From: Elusimicrobiaceae bacterium
Lineage (GTDB): Bacteria > Elusimicrobiota > Elusimicrobia > Elusimicrobiales > Elusimicrobiaceae
Direction: 5' to 3'
DNA length: 64,000 bases
Assembly: GCA_017528825.1 (NCBI GenBank)
Contig: JAFXOI010000001.1
Location: 1 to 64,000 of the forward strand
Made by a program: the position numbers and the translations under genes
Shown here: positions 1 through 9,047 of the stretch, in pieces
Position numbering within the stretch: position 1 is the first letter of the stretch
Layout: the number at the start of each line of letters is the position of its first letter
The notes under the pieces: model-generated
Told to the model about the DNA's origin: nothing
Seen by the model: only the letters and a program-made list of their open reading frames with translations
Databases searched by the model: none

Positions 1-662
1 ACCATGCCTAAAATATGATCACTGGCCGGAGTATTCTTCTCTCCGTAAAGTAGATACTCTCCCACAAAAGTGAAAAATCCCAACCCCATCACCAGCATTG
101 CGTTGGCCCGCGGATCATATTGGCTAATACGTACCAGCTCATGCGCCAACACCGCTTCTAACTCGGTCCTAGACAATTGTTTTAAGGTCCCTCTGGACAA
201 AATAATAGCCGACTTTTTAGGAGACATCCCCACCGAAAAAGCATTCATGGATTCATCTTCCAGTACATATAATTTGGGGGTTATCATACCACAACGGATG
301 CACAAAGTGTTCAAGATTTCAAATGCTTCTTCATGCTCAAAGCAGGGCAATTCTTTGGCACGCACACATTCCAAAATAATTTGGTCGCCCTGTTTCCAGG
401 CCTGCCACGCCCAAAAAATAGCCATCCCTATGCATAACGGCAACAGCCACAAACAAGTTTCATGCGCAGACACAAGTGCTTGTCGCCACAAATCACTCCA
501 ACTCCACACATTGGTATAAGAAATATACTTTAAGCAACCGAGCAGAAAATAGCCGCCGCAAACAATCAGCCAAATTGCCACAGAAAACGAGATAGGCAGA
601 CTGGCCGCCCACAAAACGCTGTTACGTTGGTTACGGCGAATATGTTCATAAGCTACTGCCAT
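1..662 (-). CDS. HtpX-like M48 family paralog with degenerate zinc motif (partial)
   Basis: The reading frame is open to the window edge. It starts at the ATG at 662, three bases after the stop of the intact htpX gene, so the two are probably translationally coupled. The visible 220 residues resemble HtpX: two hydrophobic N-terminal segments, then the PKLYVLEDESMNAF and LSRTELEAVLAHEL blocks that pair with similar blocks in the neighbour. Where M48 peptidases have HExxH, this protein reads HELVR (bases about 131-145), so the second zinc-binding histidine is replaced by arginine. If the sequence is right, the protein is unlikely to be a normal zinc peptidase and may be a pseudo-protease partner of the adjacent HtpX. 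The C-terminus is outside the window. Confidence 0.8.
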   Translation of the reverse strand, partial: MAVAYEHIRRNQRNSVLWAASLPISFSVAIWLIVCGGYFLLGCLKYISYTNVWSWSDLWRQALVSAHETCLWLLPLCIGMAIFWAWQAWKQGDQIILECVRAKELPCFEHEEAFEILNTLCIRCGMITPKLYVLEDESMNAFSVGMSPKKSAIILSRGTLKQLSRTELEAVLAHELVRISQYDPRANAMLVMGLGFFTFVGEYLLYGEKNTPASDHILGM

Positions 663-665
663 GGG

Positions 666-1697
666 TCAACCTCGCAGCACATCGGCGTCCATAGTGCGCA
701 ATTTTGCAATACGCTTAGAGGTAGGAGGATGCGTCGCAAACAAGCCGCTGATTTCTGAAAAAAGCCCCATTTTATCCAACGGATTGGCAATACACATAGC
801 GGCCATGCTTGCATGCTGGTCTAATACTTCCACCCGCGGATCTTTTTCTATTTTTTCCAAAGCATTTGCCAAAGCTCCCGGATTGCGCGTCAGAAGCGCG
901 GCTGAAGCATCCGCCTGATATTCGCGAGTACGGGAAACCGCCAAACGAATCAGCGGCGCGATCAAATATCCGTAAATAGCAAAGAAAATACCTAAAATAA
1001 GCAAAACCAAACGAGCACCGCCTTCATTTTTACTATTACGTGAAACGCGCGCTCTCAAGGCAGAACGGAAACACATTTCCGATAAAAAGGTAAAAAAGGA
1101 AATACCGGCTACTGTAATTAACATCAAACGAATATCTCGGTTTCTGATATGAGAAAGTTCATGGGCAATCACGCCTTCCAGCTCTGCCCGCTCCAAACGC
1201 CGCACAATGCCAACGGTCAGGGCAATGGAAGCATGCTCCGGGTCGCGGCCTGTGGCAAAAGCATTTAACGAATTGTCATTAATTAGATAAATTTGGGGTA
1301 GCGGTAACCCGGAAGTAATGCATAAATTTTCCACCAAGCGAAAAATTTCGGGCTGAGACTCCTTGGTTATTTTTAAGGCATTGGCTCCGCGCAATAAAAG
1401 CTGATCTCCAAAATAGTAAGAAATAATAATCCATAAAACAGCCACTACCCACAATACCGGTATTACGATACTGGCCATACGATTGGCACGCTCTAACGGA
1501 GTTCCCTCTCCCATATACGCCGCGCCACTGGTTTCATAGTAACTTTCTGCCGAAGAAATATCCGCTGTTTGTACGGCCAGATTGGTATAGCCGAACAGAA
1601 ACAGATAGCCCAAAGCCGCAAAGGTGATCGGAAAAAGCAAAACAAGCAGCCACGTGCGCCGCTTGTTTTGCTCTATGAAATCATAAGTGGTAGGCAC
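666..1697 (-). CDS. htpX: M48 family membrane zinc metalloprotease HtpX
   Basis: This 343-residue protein belongs to the HtpX family, inner-membrane zinc endopeptidases that degrade damaged membrane proteins. The HELSH zinc motif is at about residues 179-183, and the downstream SRTREYQAD block supplies the third ligand glutamate. Hydrophobic segments lie near residues 15-37 and 76-97, with two more after the HExxH helix, as usual in the family. The start is a GTG at 1697, preceded by a GGAG site. It follows lemA by nine bases; the LemA-HtpX pairing is common in bacteria, and LemA is thought to assist HtpX-like proteins. A second, degenerate HtpX copy follows immediately. Confidence 0.93.
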   Translation of the reverse strand: MPTTYDFIEQNKRRTWLLVLLFPITFAALGYLFLFGYTNLAVQTADISSAESYYETSGAAYMGEGTPLERANRMASIVIPVLWVVAVLWIIISYYFGDQLLLRGANALKITKESQPEIFRLVENLCITSGLPLPQIYLINDNSLNAFATGRDPEHASIALTVGIVRRLERAELEGVIAHELSHIRNRDIRLMLITVAGISFFTFLSEMCFRSALRARVSRNSKNEGGARLVLLILGIFFAIYGYLIAPLIRLAVSRTREYQADASAALLTRNPGALANALEKIEKDPRVEVLDQHASMAAMCIANPLDKMGLFSEISGLFATHPPTSKRIAKLRTMDADVLRG

Positions 1698-1706
1698 AAC
1701 CTACTC

Positions 1707-2273
1707 CTAAAATTCTACTTTTACAGGTTGGCTGACAGCTGCTTTTTCTGCCTCATCCAATTCGAAGAAATCTTCTTTTTCAAAATGGAACATAGCCGCT
1801 ACCACATTGCTGGGAAATGTTTCCAATTGATTGTTATAAGCCAATACATTGCCGTTATAAAAACGACGACCGGCTTGCAACTTATCTTCCGTGTCACGCA
1901 GTTCGCGTTGCAATTCCAAAAAGTTTTGGTTTGCTTTCAATTCCGGGTAATTTTCGCTGACTGCAAATAAAGATTTCAACGTACCGCTCAAGAAATTTTC
2001 CGACTTGGAAACGTCCTTCATATTCTCATGGGGTTCCATGGCCATATTACGCGCTTGGATCACGTTTTCCAAGGTTTCTTTTTCGTGTTTGGCATAACCT
2101 TTTACGGTATTGACTAAGGTGGGTATCATATCATAACGCCGTTTCATTTGCACTTCCACGTCACTCCACGCCTCTTTCACACGGTTACGAAGCGTAATAA
2201 AACGGTTATACGCCATGACAAAATAAATCGCTAACACAACTAATAGAACTAATACTATTCCAAGTCCAGCCAT
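1707..2273 (-). CDS. lemA: LemA family protein
   Basis: The protein has 188 residues, the usual LemA length. It begins with one membrane helix (residues 3-20), followed by the conserved AYNRFITLRNRVKEAW and RRYDMIPTLV blocks that open the helical bundle. LemA proteins are inner-membrane proteins with a periplasmic alpha-helical domain. Their biochemical role is unclear, but the gene is very often next to htpX, as here. An AGGAGG-type ribosome site precedes the ATG. It lies ten bases downstream of the sulfatase gene and is probably in the same transcript. Confidence 0.93.
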   Translation of the reverse strand: MAGLGIVLVLLVVLAIYFVMAYNRFITLRNRVKEAWSDVEVQMKRRYDMIPTLVNTVKGYAKHEKETLENVIQARNMAMEPHENMKDVSKSENFLSGTLKSLFAVSENYPELKANQNFLELQRELRDTEDKLQAGRRFYNGNVLAYNNQLETFPSNVVAAMFHFEKEDFFELDEAEKAAVSQPVKVEF

Positions 2274-2282
2274 TGCTGCCTC

Positions 2283-4304
2283 CTATTGGTCCTGCTCATT
2301 ATTTTTATGATTATTATACAACAAATACTTAGAGGTTTCATACAGGCCCAAAGCCATATTTTTCATATGCGTGTAGCGTTGGGGTTCTTCACTGGCTAAG
2401 TTACGGTTAAAATCCGGAGCTCCGAATTTATACAAACCGTCTTGACCGTCTACTCCCAAAATTTGATAATAATACTCCCCTTGCACAAAACCAATGGGGT
2501 GCGGAGTTTGTGCCCATGCATAAAGGAATGCACCGGGTTCATGTTTGTAGCTTAGGACATCCCGCCCGATAGAACGAGTCATATATCCGCGCCCTAACAA
2601 ACCCATCACCGTCGGGACAATATCCACTTGGCTGGCCGTCTCGGTCACCACACGCGGTTTTTTAATCACCGGACCAGCCAAAATAAGCGGCACTTGGTGA
2701 TTAATCAAGTTCAGTTCCACATACCCGCGCGGCATATTTTCCGATTCGGGAGCCGCTAATCCGTGGTCCCCAAAAATCACAAACAGCGTATTATGATAAT
2801 AATCCGATTTTTCAGCCAGCTTAAAAAATTCATGCAAGAAATGATCCGACAAGCGCAAGGAGTTATATTCATCCACACTCACAAAACTGCGCTTGTGCAC
2901 TTGTTCGTTCGTCAAGGTAGTGTTTGGTACAAATCCTGCATTATCAGCCGGAATGGTGTAGGGACGATGATAGCCGGCCGTTTGAATAATGGCCAAAAAT
3001 GGCTTGCCTGTCTTATGCTGATCGGCCTCCAAAATACGGTTGGCCTCCCGGAACAAGTCCAAATCGGAAATACCCCACACATCGTTGCGGTGTTCATTTT
3101 GGAATTTGCCCTCTTCGTACATATGTACATGATCCAAATTATGCTCAATAACTCCGCGTATATTTCCCCAGCTGGAACTGCCGCCAATGAAATAATACTT
3201 TTCATACTCACGCAAAGCATTGGCCACCAAATGTTGATCTACAATGAGCGGATTGCGGGAGCTGGTTTTGACAGAACTTACATCGGGGATACCCGTTAAA
3301 GTGGCAAATACCGCACGCGCTGTGGCAGAAGTGGGCGTAAAGAAATTGGTAAACAAAATACCCTTATCTGCCAGTGATTTAACAAACGGCGTAGGGTCCA
3401 AATCCGGATTCGTAAAGGAGGATTTGTTCCATGCCAAAGATTCCATAAAAATCAGCACCACATTGTAATCTTTGGGCTGGGCAGACGAAGCATATTCCCG
3501 TTCATAATTAAGCGTCTCTTTGTTGGGGTGTTGCACCTGCAAGTAGGCCGCCACTTCATCGTAATAGTGACGGGCTTTGTTTGCATCGTAATCTTTGCCC
3601 ATGGCAAAGCGATAAGTATCAAATAAGTTCAAGACCGGGTTTAAGGTTAAATTGCAGATAAAATTATTAGTGGAATGGTACGCATTACTCCAGCGTAGCG
3701 GATATTGGCTGATTTGTCCGAACATCAATCCCCCCGTTATCAAAAGACCTCCGAAAAACCAAGCCAAATTGCCTTTCCAACGGTATTTATCATCCCGGCC
3801 AAAGGCATAAGTCAATAATTTTTTGGTAAAGAAATATCCGATTACGGCCCATAACAAAAGGCCTAAAATAATCCATACAACCGGGTAGGTTTCCCACAAC
3901 ATTTGGGCGGAAATAAGGGCGTTTTCGGAATAGGTGAAAATGGAAGAAGTGACCCGCATGGAAATATATGCATAGTGTGCAAAATCCGTGAAATATATCA
4001 ACATCAAAAGCATTTCAATTAGCGCATAAAACCAACAGACACCTTTTTTAATATACGAGGCTTTATGCCAAAAAGCGTAAACCGTTAAATATAATCCCAG
4101 TGGAATTGCTACTGCGCAGGCCAGGCGGGCATCAAATTTGGCACCAATATAAAATGTTTCCCAAAGCTCGTGATAATGTTCGGGCGTCAAAGCTCCGCGG
4201 TACACATACATAAACACCAAACGCAGGGCTTCAAATACGAGCCAATTGCCGAAGATAAACAAAGCATAGGACTGTATCCAGCGGGGAACTGCCAATTTTT
4301 TCAT
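2283..4304 (-). CDS. LTA synthase-like membrane sulfatase/phosphotransferase
   Basis: This 673-residue protein has about five hydrophobic segments in the first 210 residues, followed by an extracytoplasmic sulfatase-fold domain. The domain opens with NVVLIFMESLAW, a metal-binding glutamate block. The candidate nucleophile threonine lies in the FFTPTSATARAVF stretch, and the FVIFGDHG block carries late metal ligands. Members of this family move phosphoglycerol or phosphoethanolamine onto surface glycans or lipids. Which substrate is used in this diderm cannot be told from the sequence. It has an AGGAGG ribosome site and starts the lemA-htpX-htpX-like operon. A promoter with an extended -10 (TGATAAAAT) lies at about 4330-4345 on this strand. 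Confidence 0.85.
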   Translation of the reverse strand: MKKLAVPRWIQSYALFIFGNWLVFEALRLVFMYVYRGALTPEHYHELWETFYIGAKFDARLACAVAIPLGLYLTVYAFWHKASYIKKGVCWFYALIEMLLMLIYFTDFAHYAYISMRVTSSIFTYSENALISAQMLWETYPVVWIILGLLLWAVIGYFFTKKLLTYAFGRDDKYRWKGNLAWFFGGLLITGGLMFGQISQYPLRWSNAYHSTNNFICNLTLNPVLNLFDTYRFAMGKDYDANKARHYYDEVAAYLQVQHPNKETLNYEREYASSAQPKDYNVVLIFMESLAWNKSSFTNPDLDPTPFVKSLADKGILFTNFFTPTSATARAVFATLTGIPDVSSVKTSSRNPLIVDQHLVANALREYEKYYFIGGSSSWGNIRGVIEHNLDHVHMYEEGKFQNEHRNDVWGISDLDLFREANRILEADQHKTGKPFLAIIQTAGYHRPYTIPADNAGFVPNTTLTNEQVHKRSFVSVDEYNSLRLSDHFLHEFFKLAEKSDYYHNTLFVIFGDHGLAAPESENMPRGYVELNLINHQVPLILAGPVIKKPRVVTETASQVDIVPTVMGLLGRGYMTRSIGRDVLSYKHEPGAFLYAWAQTPHPIGFVQGEYYYQILGVDGQDGLYKFGAPDFNRNLASEEPQRYTHMKNMALGLYETSKYLLYNNHKNNEQDQ

Positions 4305-4361
4305 ACACCCTCCTAAATATACTTATATTTTATCAAAATATAAAGAGGGCTAACCAAAAAT

Positions 4362-4388
4362 AAACCCCGCTCGTTTGAGCGGGGTTTT
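4362..4388 (-). terminator. Rho-independent terminator of the coiled-coil protein gene
   Basis: The stem AAACCCCGCTC / GAGCGGGGTTT has a four-base GTTT loop. On the minus strand it is followed by TTATTTTT. It lies 15 bases after the stop of the gene at 4403-4834 and separates it from the sulfatase operon. Confidence 0.85.
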
Positions 4389-4402
4389 AGATAAAAGTAA
4401 AA

Positions 4403-4834
4403 TTACTTTTCTTTTGTTTCGGTCACTTTCATGCTTTCCAACTCTTCAATCAAACTAAGCAAAGTGGGTTGCAGTTTATTCACATATTCCTGCTCAAAAG
4501 TAGTTAACCGTTGTTCCATCCGGGCCACAATTTTGCCTAAATCAGCATTGTTTTTATCTTGTGCTAATTTCTGCTCTTCTAGTTTATAGTACAGCTCTTT
4601 CACCTTTTCTTTCAAATCCGTCACTTCCAAGGCAGAGGTGTTCTGCAAAGAGCTCAAAATGGACGCCCGAGAGGCAAACGCCGGTTTGGCTACCGTCATT
4701 ACTGTTAAATCTTCTACCGGATAATCCAGGGACGTATCTTGCACCAAAACAGCCCGATATTTTGCTGTAAAATAAAACAGCAAAATAAAACAAACTACAA
4801 ATCCGATCAATTGAAAAAGCATTGCATTTATCAT
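4403..4834 (-). CDS. Small membrane-anchored coiled-coil protein, function unknown
   Basis: I do not recognise this 143-residue protein. Residues 5-23 form one hydrophobic N-terminal helix, and a short linker follows. From about residue 70 onward the sequence is charged and heptad-like (LEVTDLKEKVKELYYKLEEQ and on), which predicts a long coiled coil ending in a Glu/Lys-rich tail. The topology suggests a membrane-tethered cytoplasmic or periplasmic rod. It is transcribed alone, bounded by its own terminator downstream and by a divergent promoter region shared with the nuclease gene at 4936. Confidence 0.6.
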   Translation of the reverse strand: MINAMLFQLIGFVVCFILLFYFTAKYRAVLVQDTSLDYPVEDLTVMTVAKPAFASRASILSSLQNTSALEVTDLKEKVKELYYKLEEQKLAQDKNNADLGKIVARMEQRLTTFEQEYVNKLQPTLLSLIEELESMKVTETKEK

Positions 4835-4935
4835 AGTTATAAATATATTATCATATTTTCACTACTAATGAAGCAATTCTTTGCCGCCAACACTCTTTCT
4901 GGCGATATCCCTAAAAATATCATAGAATATAAGTA

Positions 4936-6423
4936 ATGAACGAAGCCTTATTAAATACCTTATTTACACAATTTTCAGCTGGGCGTACTCCCGACCATAC
5001 CGATTTCAACGCTTCTAAAATGTTTTCTCTTTTAGAAGACCCCTTTGGGATTTGGTGTTCCTTTCACGCCCCCCGAGAAGAGGCCGTGTCCGAACCCAAT
5101 CAATATGAAAATCTAAAAGTCCGCACCGACCGCCACAACCGCGACAACTGGATACGGGAACATTTTCCCGGAGTGGAATTTATCACCGCGTCTAATGACA
5201 CAGAGCGTTTTCGGGCCACTTTGCGTGCTATGATAGAAGGCAAACCCTCTATCGTGAATGCCTCTTTGTGGAATTTACCGAAAAATGTTTACGGGGCTGT
5301 GAATATGTTGCAACGCATGGAAGGCGGCAGCAGTGTGTTCGGTCCGTATTATTACCGCATCGTTCAGTTTAAACGCGCCCATGACTTAAAAGAACATTAT
5401 GCTTTGCAGATTTCTTTGCTTAACAACATTTTGGCAGCGATTCAACAATTTACCCCCCGCTATAGCCGCGTGGAGCTCAAAGGTAAACACACAGACGTCG
5501 ATTATACCGAACATGAGCAGCGCCTGATCAGAGAACTAGACTATTTCCGCGCCATACGCGACGGAAAAGCAAAACCGGAAGCCCACAAACCACCCAAAGC
5601 CGCCCATGCCCCGTGGCGGGTATATGCCAATAAAATTACCGCCCAAACGAAAGATTTACAAATGTTACCGCATTTGAGCGCAGAGATGCGTCAATGTCTA
5701 AAAATTTGCGGATTATTCAACACGGACGATGTGGCACGTGCCGGTTTGGCTACGCTACAAACTATTTTGGAAGAACCCTATGCCTCAGATGCTTACTATA
5801 CCGCTCTTGCTTATTTGAAACAACAACCGGTCCTGCGGGCGGAAGGGCATTTTCCGCCGCCAGTCAAAGCCCATAACTTGTATTTTGACTTTGAAGCAAC
5901 GGAAACTTTTACCAAGGAAAATACTTCCTTTGTGTACTTAATCGGCATTTGGGATAAAGAAGAAAATAAATATGTTTCCTTTGTTGCCAAAACACCAGAA
6001 GAAGAAATTAAGATCTTTGAGCAATTTTGTGATTATGTCAAAGATCCGGAAAATACCGCTCTGTATCATTGGACGGAATATGAAGTGAAGAAAATGCGCA
6101 AGCTCGCTAGTGAAAACAAGTGTGACGCTGATAAATTAAACCGCCTTATCGGCTTGTGTTATGATTTGAAAGTCGCAATAAATAATGCTTTCTACTTGCC
6201 GGCACCCAGTTTTTCGCTCAAGGCGGCCGCGCCGGCATTTGGTTTTCATTGGCGCCAAGATGACTGCGGTGCCATGGACAGCATGGTTTATTTTACCAAT
6301 TGGCTTAAAACCGGAGATACCAATCTACTCAATAAAGTACTCATGTACAATGAAGACGATTGTATAGCCATGCTATACCTAGAAGAAAAACTCAAACAGG
6401 CAACTATTATTAAACCTCTATGA
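4936..6423 (+). CDS. RNase H-like (TM0106/YprB-type) predicted nuclease
   Basis: The C-terminal third of this 495-residue protein starts with NLYFDFEATETF, the DxE motif of the RNase H-like exonuclease domain found in YprB and TM0106-family proteins. It continues through FVYLIGIWD, ALYHWTEYE and a final MYNEDDCIAMLYL block with the late acidic residues. The N-terminal part (DPFGIWCSFHAP near residue 35) resembles the start of TM0106-family RecB-like nucleases, and a helix-hairpin-helix-like stretch sits in the middle. A DNA or RNA processing exonuclease is likely; the substrate is unknown. No clear ribosome site precedes the ATG. It overlaps the stop of a tiny ORF (4868-4936) by TAATG, which could couple their translation. 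It overlaps the next gene by ATGA. Confidence 0.75.
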   Translation: MNEALLNTLFTQFSAGRTPDHTDFNASKMFSLLEDPFGIWCSFHAPREEAVSEPNQYENLKVRTDRHNRDNWIREHFPGVEFITASNDTERFRATLRAMIEGKPSIVNASLWNLPKNVYGAVNMLQRMEGGSSVFGPYYYRIVQFKRAHDLKEHYALQISLLNNILAAIQQFTPRYSRVELKGKHTDVDYTEHEQRLIRELDYFRAIRDGKAKPEAHKPPKAAHAPWRVYANKITAQTKDLQMLPHLSAEMRQCLKICGLFNTDDVARAGLATLQTILEEPYASDAYYTALAYLKQQPVLRAEGHFPPPVKAHNLYFDFEATETFTKENTSFVYLIGIWDKEENKYVSFVAKTPEEEIKIFEQFCDYVKDPENTALYHWTEYEVKKMRKLASENKCDADKLNRLIGLCYDLKVAINNAFYLPAPSFSLKAAAPAFGFHWRQDDCGAMDSMVYFTNWLKTGDTNLLNKVLMYNEDDCIAMLYLEEKLKQATIIKPL

Positions 6424-7208
6424 AAAACGAATTTGCTGTCTTGCAAGAATGTCTCTACACCGCCGGCAATATTGCCAAGCGGCATTTTGGCAAAGTGTCC
6501 TATCACTTAAAAGGACGCGACAATTTAATCACAAAAGCCGACGTGGCTTGCCAAAAAGCTATTTTGAAAATCATTCAGAAAAATTTTCCGCAACATGATT
6601 TTTTAGCCGAAGAAAACGGCCTGCGCAACACCGGCAGTCCTTGGCGATGGATTATTGACCCCATTGACGGCACTACCAATTTTGCCCACCACATGCCTCA
6701 TTTTTCTACTTCTATTGCACTTGCGTATCAAAATGAGATTGTGCTTGGCGGTGTATATGATGCCAGCATGGATGAACTGTTTTTAGCTCGTAAAGGCCGC
6801 GGCGCTACGTTAAACGGCAAAAAAATACGGGTTTCTTCCGTCAAAAAAGTAGAGCGTTCGCTACTGGTCACCGGTTTTCCGTATGGAAAAGAAAAACGTA
6901 TCCAAGAGCTGTTAAAACCTTTCGAAAATTTTCTTTTATCCTGCCATGATGTGCGCCGTTTAGGATCTGCCGCGCTGGATTTATGTTGGGTGGCGTCCGG
7001 ACGATTTGACGGATATTGGGAAGATTCCTTAAATCCTTGGGACGTTTCAGCCGGAAAATTGATTTTGGAGGAAGCCGGCGGAAAAGTAACCCTTTACAAC
7101 GGCCGTCCGTGGAAACAAGTGGAACAATTTGGACAACAACTTTTAGCCAGCAACGGACTGATTCACCGGCAAATGTGTGCTATAATAAAAAAGAGCACAT
7201 CCCGTTAA
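6420..7208 (+). CDS. suhB: Inositol-1-monophosphatase family phosphatase
   Basis: This is a 262-residue member of the lithium-sensitive, Mg-dependent sugar phosphatase family (IMPase/SuhB). The metal-binding motifs are all visible: EEN near residue 62, WIIDPIDGTTNF near residues 78-90, and the late NPWDVSAGKLILEEAGG block. Likely substrates are inositol monophosphate or related sugar phosphates; in enterobacteria the homolog SuhB also binds the transcription machinery. It starts inside the stop of the nuclease gene (ATGA), so it is cotranscribed with it. A strong -10-like TGCTATAAT in its 3' end (about 7180) may drive the following ACT gene. Confidence 0.9.
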   Translation: MKNEFAVLQECLYTAGNIAKRHFGKVSYHLKGRDNLITKADVACQKAILKIIQKNFPQHDFLAEENGLRNTGSPWRWIIDPIDGTTNFAHHMPHFSTSIALAYQNEIVLGGVYDASMDELFLARKGRGATLNGKKIRVSSVKKVERSLLVTGFPYGKEKRIQELLKPFENFLLSCHDVRRLGSAALDLCWVASGRFDGYWEDSLNPWDVSAGKLILEEAGGKVTLYNGRPWKQVEQFGQQLLASNGLIHRQMCAIIKKSTSR

Positions 7209-7229
7209 ACATTTTTGAGTGAGGCAACT

Positions 7230-7637
7230 ATGTCTATCAGCGTGGTAAAACAATATAGCGTCTTTTTAATTAATGAGCCCGGTTCCTTAAAAAATTTTAC
7301 TCAATTATTTTCTCACGAAAACGTCAACATCTTAGGCATTTCTTCTGACGTGCGTTTTGATGCGGCAGTAGTGCGGGTGGCCGTTAAATACAATGACGAA
7401 ATCGGACACGCTTTAACCAAAGCAGGATTTACGAATGTAAAAGTCAATGCAATTTGCGTAGACACTCCGGAACGATTGGGCGTTATACGCGATATTAGCG
7501 ATGTGTTACAAAAACAAAATTTGAACATCACCTCCATTTACGGAGCAGGCACACACAACGGACGCGCCCGGTTTATTATCGTGGTCAACAATATCACACA
7601 AGCCTTATCTGCCTTAGAAAGTTCCGGTTTATTTTGA
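7230..7637 (+). CDS. Tandem ACT-domain protein
   Basis: I place the start at the ATG at 7230, because GAGG lies seven bases upstream; a TTG 15 bases earlier in the same frame has no such site. The 135-residue product consists of two ACT domains. The first (QYSVFLINEPGSLKNFTQLF) and the second (CVDTPERLGVIRDISDVLQK) each carry the proline-glycine-leucine-type ligand loop. ACT domains bind amino acids or other small ligands and regulate enzymes or act as sensors. Stand-alone tandem ACT proteins occur in anaerobes; the ligand is unknown. Confidence 0.85.
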   Translation: MSISVVKQYSVFLINEPGSLKNFTQLFSHENVNILGISSDVRFDAAVVRVAVKYNDEIGHALTKAGFTNVKVNAICVDTPERLGVIRDISDVLQKQNLNITSIYGAGTHNGRARFIIVVNNITQALSALESSGLF

Positions 7638-7713
7638 GCGCTGTTTTGTGTGAAAAAGATTTTGCGGTTTGTACTAAAATTGAAGGAAATTACTGTTTGC
7701 AAGGAGATGTTTT

Positions 7714-8430
7714 ATGAGCCAAATTCCTACGCCTCATATTAATGCCAAAGCCAATGATTTTGCAGAAACTATTTTGTTACCCGGAGACCCGTTGCGGGCC
7801 AAATTTATCGCGGAAAATTTTCTGGAAAATGCCAAACAAGTCACTTCTGTACGTAATGTACTGGGATTTACCGGCACCTATCAAGGTAAACCCATTTCCG
7901 TCATGGGAACAGGCATGGGATGCGCCTCTATGGGAATCTATTCCTACGAACTCATGCATTTTTATGGTTGCAAAAATTTAATCCGCATCGGCACTGCGGG
8001 CGCCTTAACACCCAAACTCAATGTCGGAGATATTGTACTGGCACAGGGAGCCTGCACCAATTCCAATTATGTAAAACGGTTTGGCCTGCCCGGCGATTAT
8101 GCTTGTATAGCCAGTTATACTTTGCTGCGAAAGGCCGCCGATACCGCTGAAAAATTAGGGCTTCCCTATGCGGTAGGCAATGTAGTGACCTCTGACATGT
8201 TTTACGCCCCGCAAAAAGTAGCTCCTGCCGGTATGACGTGGGCGGATATGGGCGTATTGGCTGTGGAAATGGAAACGGCCGCGCTATATGCCAATGCCGC
8301 AGCAGCCGGGGCCAATGCACTTACCATTCTGACCATTTCCGATTCGGAATTTTCCGGCCATATTACCACGGCCGAAGAACGCCAAAACAGTTTTACCAAT
8401 ATGATGAAACTGGCCTTACAGCTGGCATAA
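7714..8430 (+). CDS. deoD: Purine nucleoside phosphorylase (DeoD type)
   Basis: This 238-residue protein matches the hexameric bacterial PNP family, which cleaves purine (deoxy)ribonucleosides with phosphate to give the base and (deoxy)ribose-1-phosphate. Visible landmarks are TPHINAKANDFAETILLPGDP at the N-terminus (start of the phosphate site), GTGMGCASMGIYSYEL, LIRIGTAGAL, and AVEMETAALYA near residue 180 (ribose and base contacts), with the catalytic aspartate in ISDSEF. An AAGGAG site lies eight bases before the ATG. It likely serves purine salvage, together with hpt at 55538. Confidence 0.95.
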   Translation: MSQIPTPHINAKANDFAETILLPGDPLRAKFIAENFLENAKQVTSVRNVLGFTGTYQGKPISVMGTGMGCASMGIYSYELMHFYGCKNLIRIGTAGALTPKLNVGDIVLAQGACTNSNYVKRFGLPGDYACIASYTLLRKAADTAEKLGLPYAVGNVVTSDMFYAPQKVAPAGMTWADMGVLAVEMETAALYANAAAAGANALTILTISDSEFSGHITTAEERQNSFTNMMKLALQLA

Positions 8431-8472
8431 AAAAGAATTTGCAAAATTGGACCAGTCTTTTTCATAAATGAA

Positions 8473-8507
8473 GGAACTCCGAGCATAGACTCGGAGTTCC
8501 TATTTTT
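8473..8507 (+). terminator. Terminator between deoD and the convergent pilin gene
   Basis: A perfect 11-bp stem (GGAACTCCGAG / CTCGGAGTTCC) with a six-base loop is followed on the plus strand by TATTTTTG. It lies 40 bases after deoD and 14 bases from the end of the convergent pilin gene, so it may serve both. Confidence 0.85.
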
Positions 8508-8520
8508 GTAGTTCAACTTT

Positions 8521-9021
8521 TTAACAAGGTTTTTCAGTATTTATATCAAAGCAACTAAAACCTTCCTGCTTTAGTACTTTGCATATAGCTAATCCTGCCG
8601 TAGATTTAGCGGCACATTCATGATAGGTCCATTTAGAAGTAACTAGGTTGCCATGAACGGTTACGTAAAGAGTATTGTCATTTTTGCGTACCCAGATATG
8701 ACTGGCATCAGCATCTGGTTCACACACCACAACGGAAGGACTATATCCTTTATTTTTCAAAGAAGCCATCGGCAATTCCACACTTAGTCCGCTTGCATCC
8801 TCATCAAAGTCATGACAACCCTCTGTTGGCACTCCATTTTCTAATACATATAATGCTAAAGCTTGTTTAGCATCCCGGATAAACAATAGTATTTCTGCCG
8901 CTCGTGCCTTGGCTACTGCTTTTTCATATTGCGGCAAAGCAATGGCTGATAAAATACCGATAATTAACACTACTACCAACAACTCAATAAGCGTAAACGC
9001 TCTGTTATTTTTTAACAACAT
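8521..9021 (-). CDS. Type IV pilin-like protein (prepilin signal FTLIELL)
   Basis: The 166-residue protein begins with a short basic leader, then the class III prepilin cleavage site and hydrophobic helix (AFTLIELLVVVLIIGILSA). The sequence continues with PQYEKAVAKARAAE, as in pilins and type II pseudopilins. The globular part is small. Cysteines near its end (HECAAKSTAGLAICKVL and the final Cys) probably form disulfides. It could be a pilus subunit or a minor pseudopilin exported through the inner membrane. An AGGAGG site precedes the start. The promoter has a ten-base T run in its spacer. Unlike the other pilin genes here, it has no copy of the structured RNA beside it. Confidence 0.85.
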   Translation of the reverse strand: MLLKNNRAFTLIELLVVVLIIGILSAIALPQYEKAVAKARAAEILLFIRDAKQALALYVLENGVPTEGCHDFDEDASGLSVELPMASLKNKGYSPSVVVCEPDADASHIWVRKNDNTLYVTVHGNLVTSKWTYHECAAKSTAGLAICKVLKQEGFSCFDINTEKPC

Positions 9022-9047
9022 AACAACCTCCTTTATTAATTTCTTAA

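Noticed and set aside
4868-4936. 22-codon ORF overlapping the nuclease start by TAATG
   Set aside because: It has no ribosome site and no recognisable product. It could be a coupling leader peptide but evidence is too thin to call a gene.
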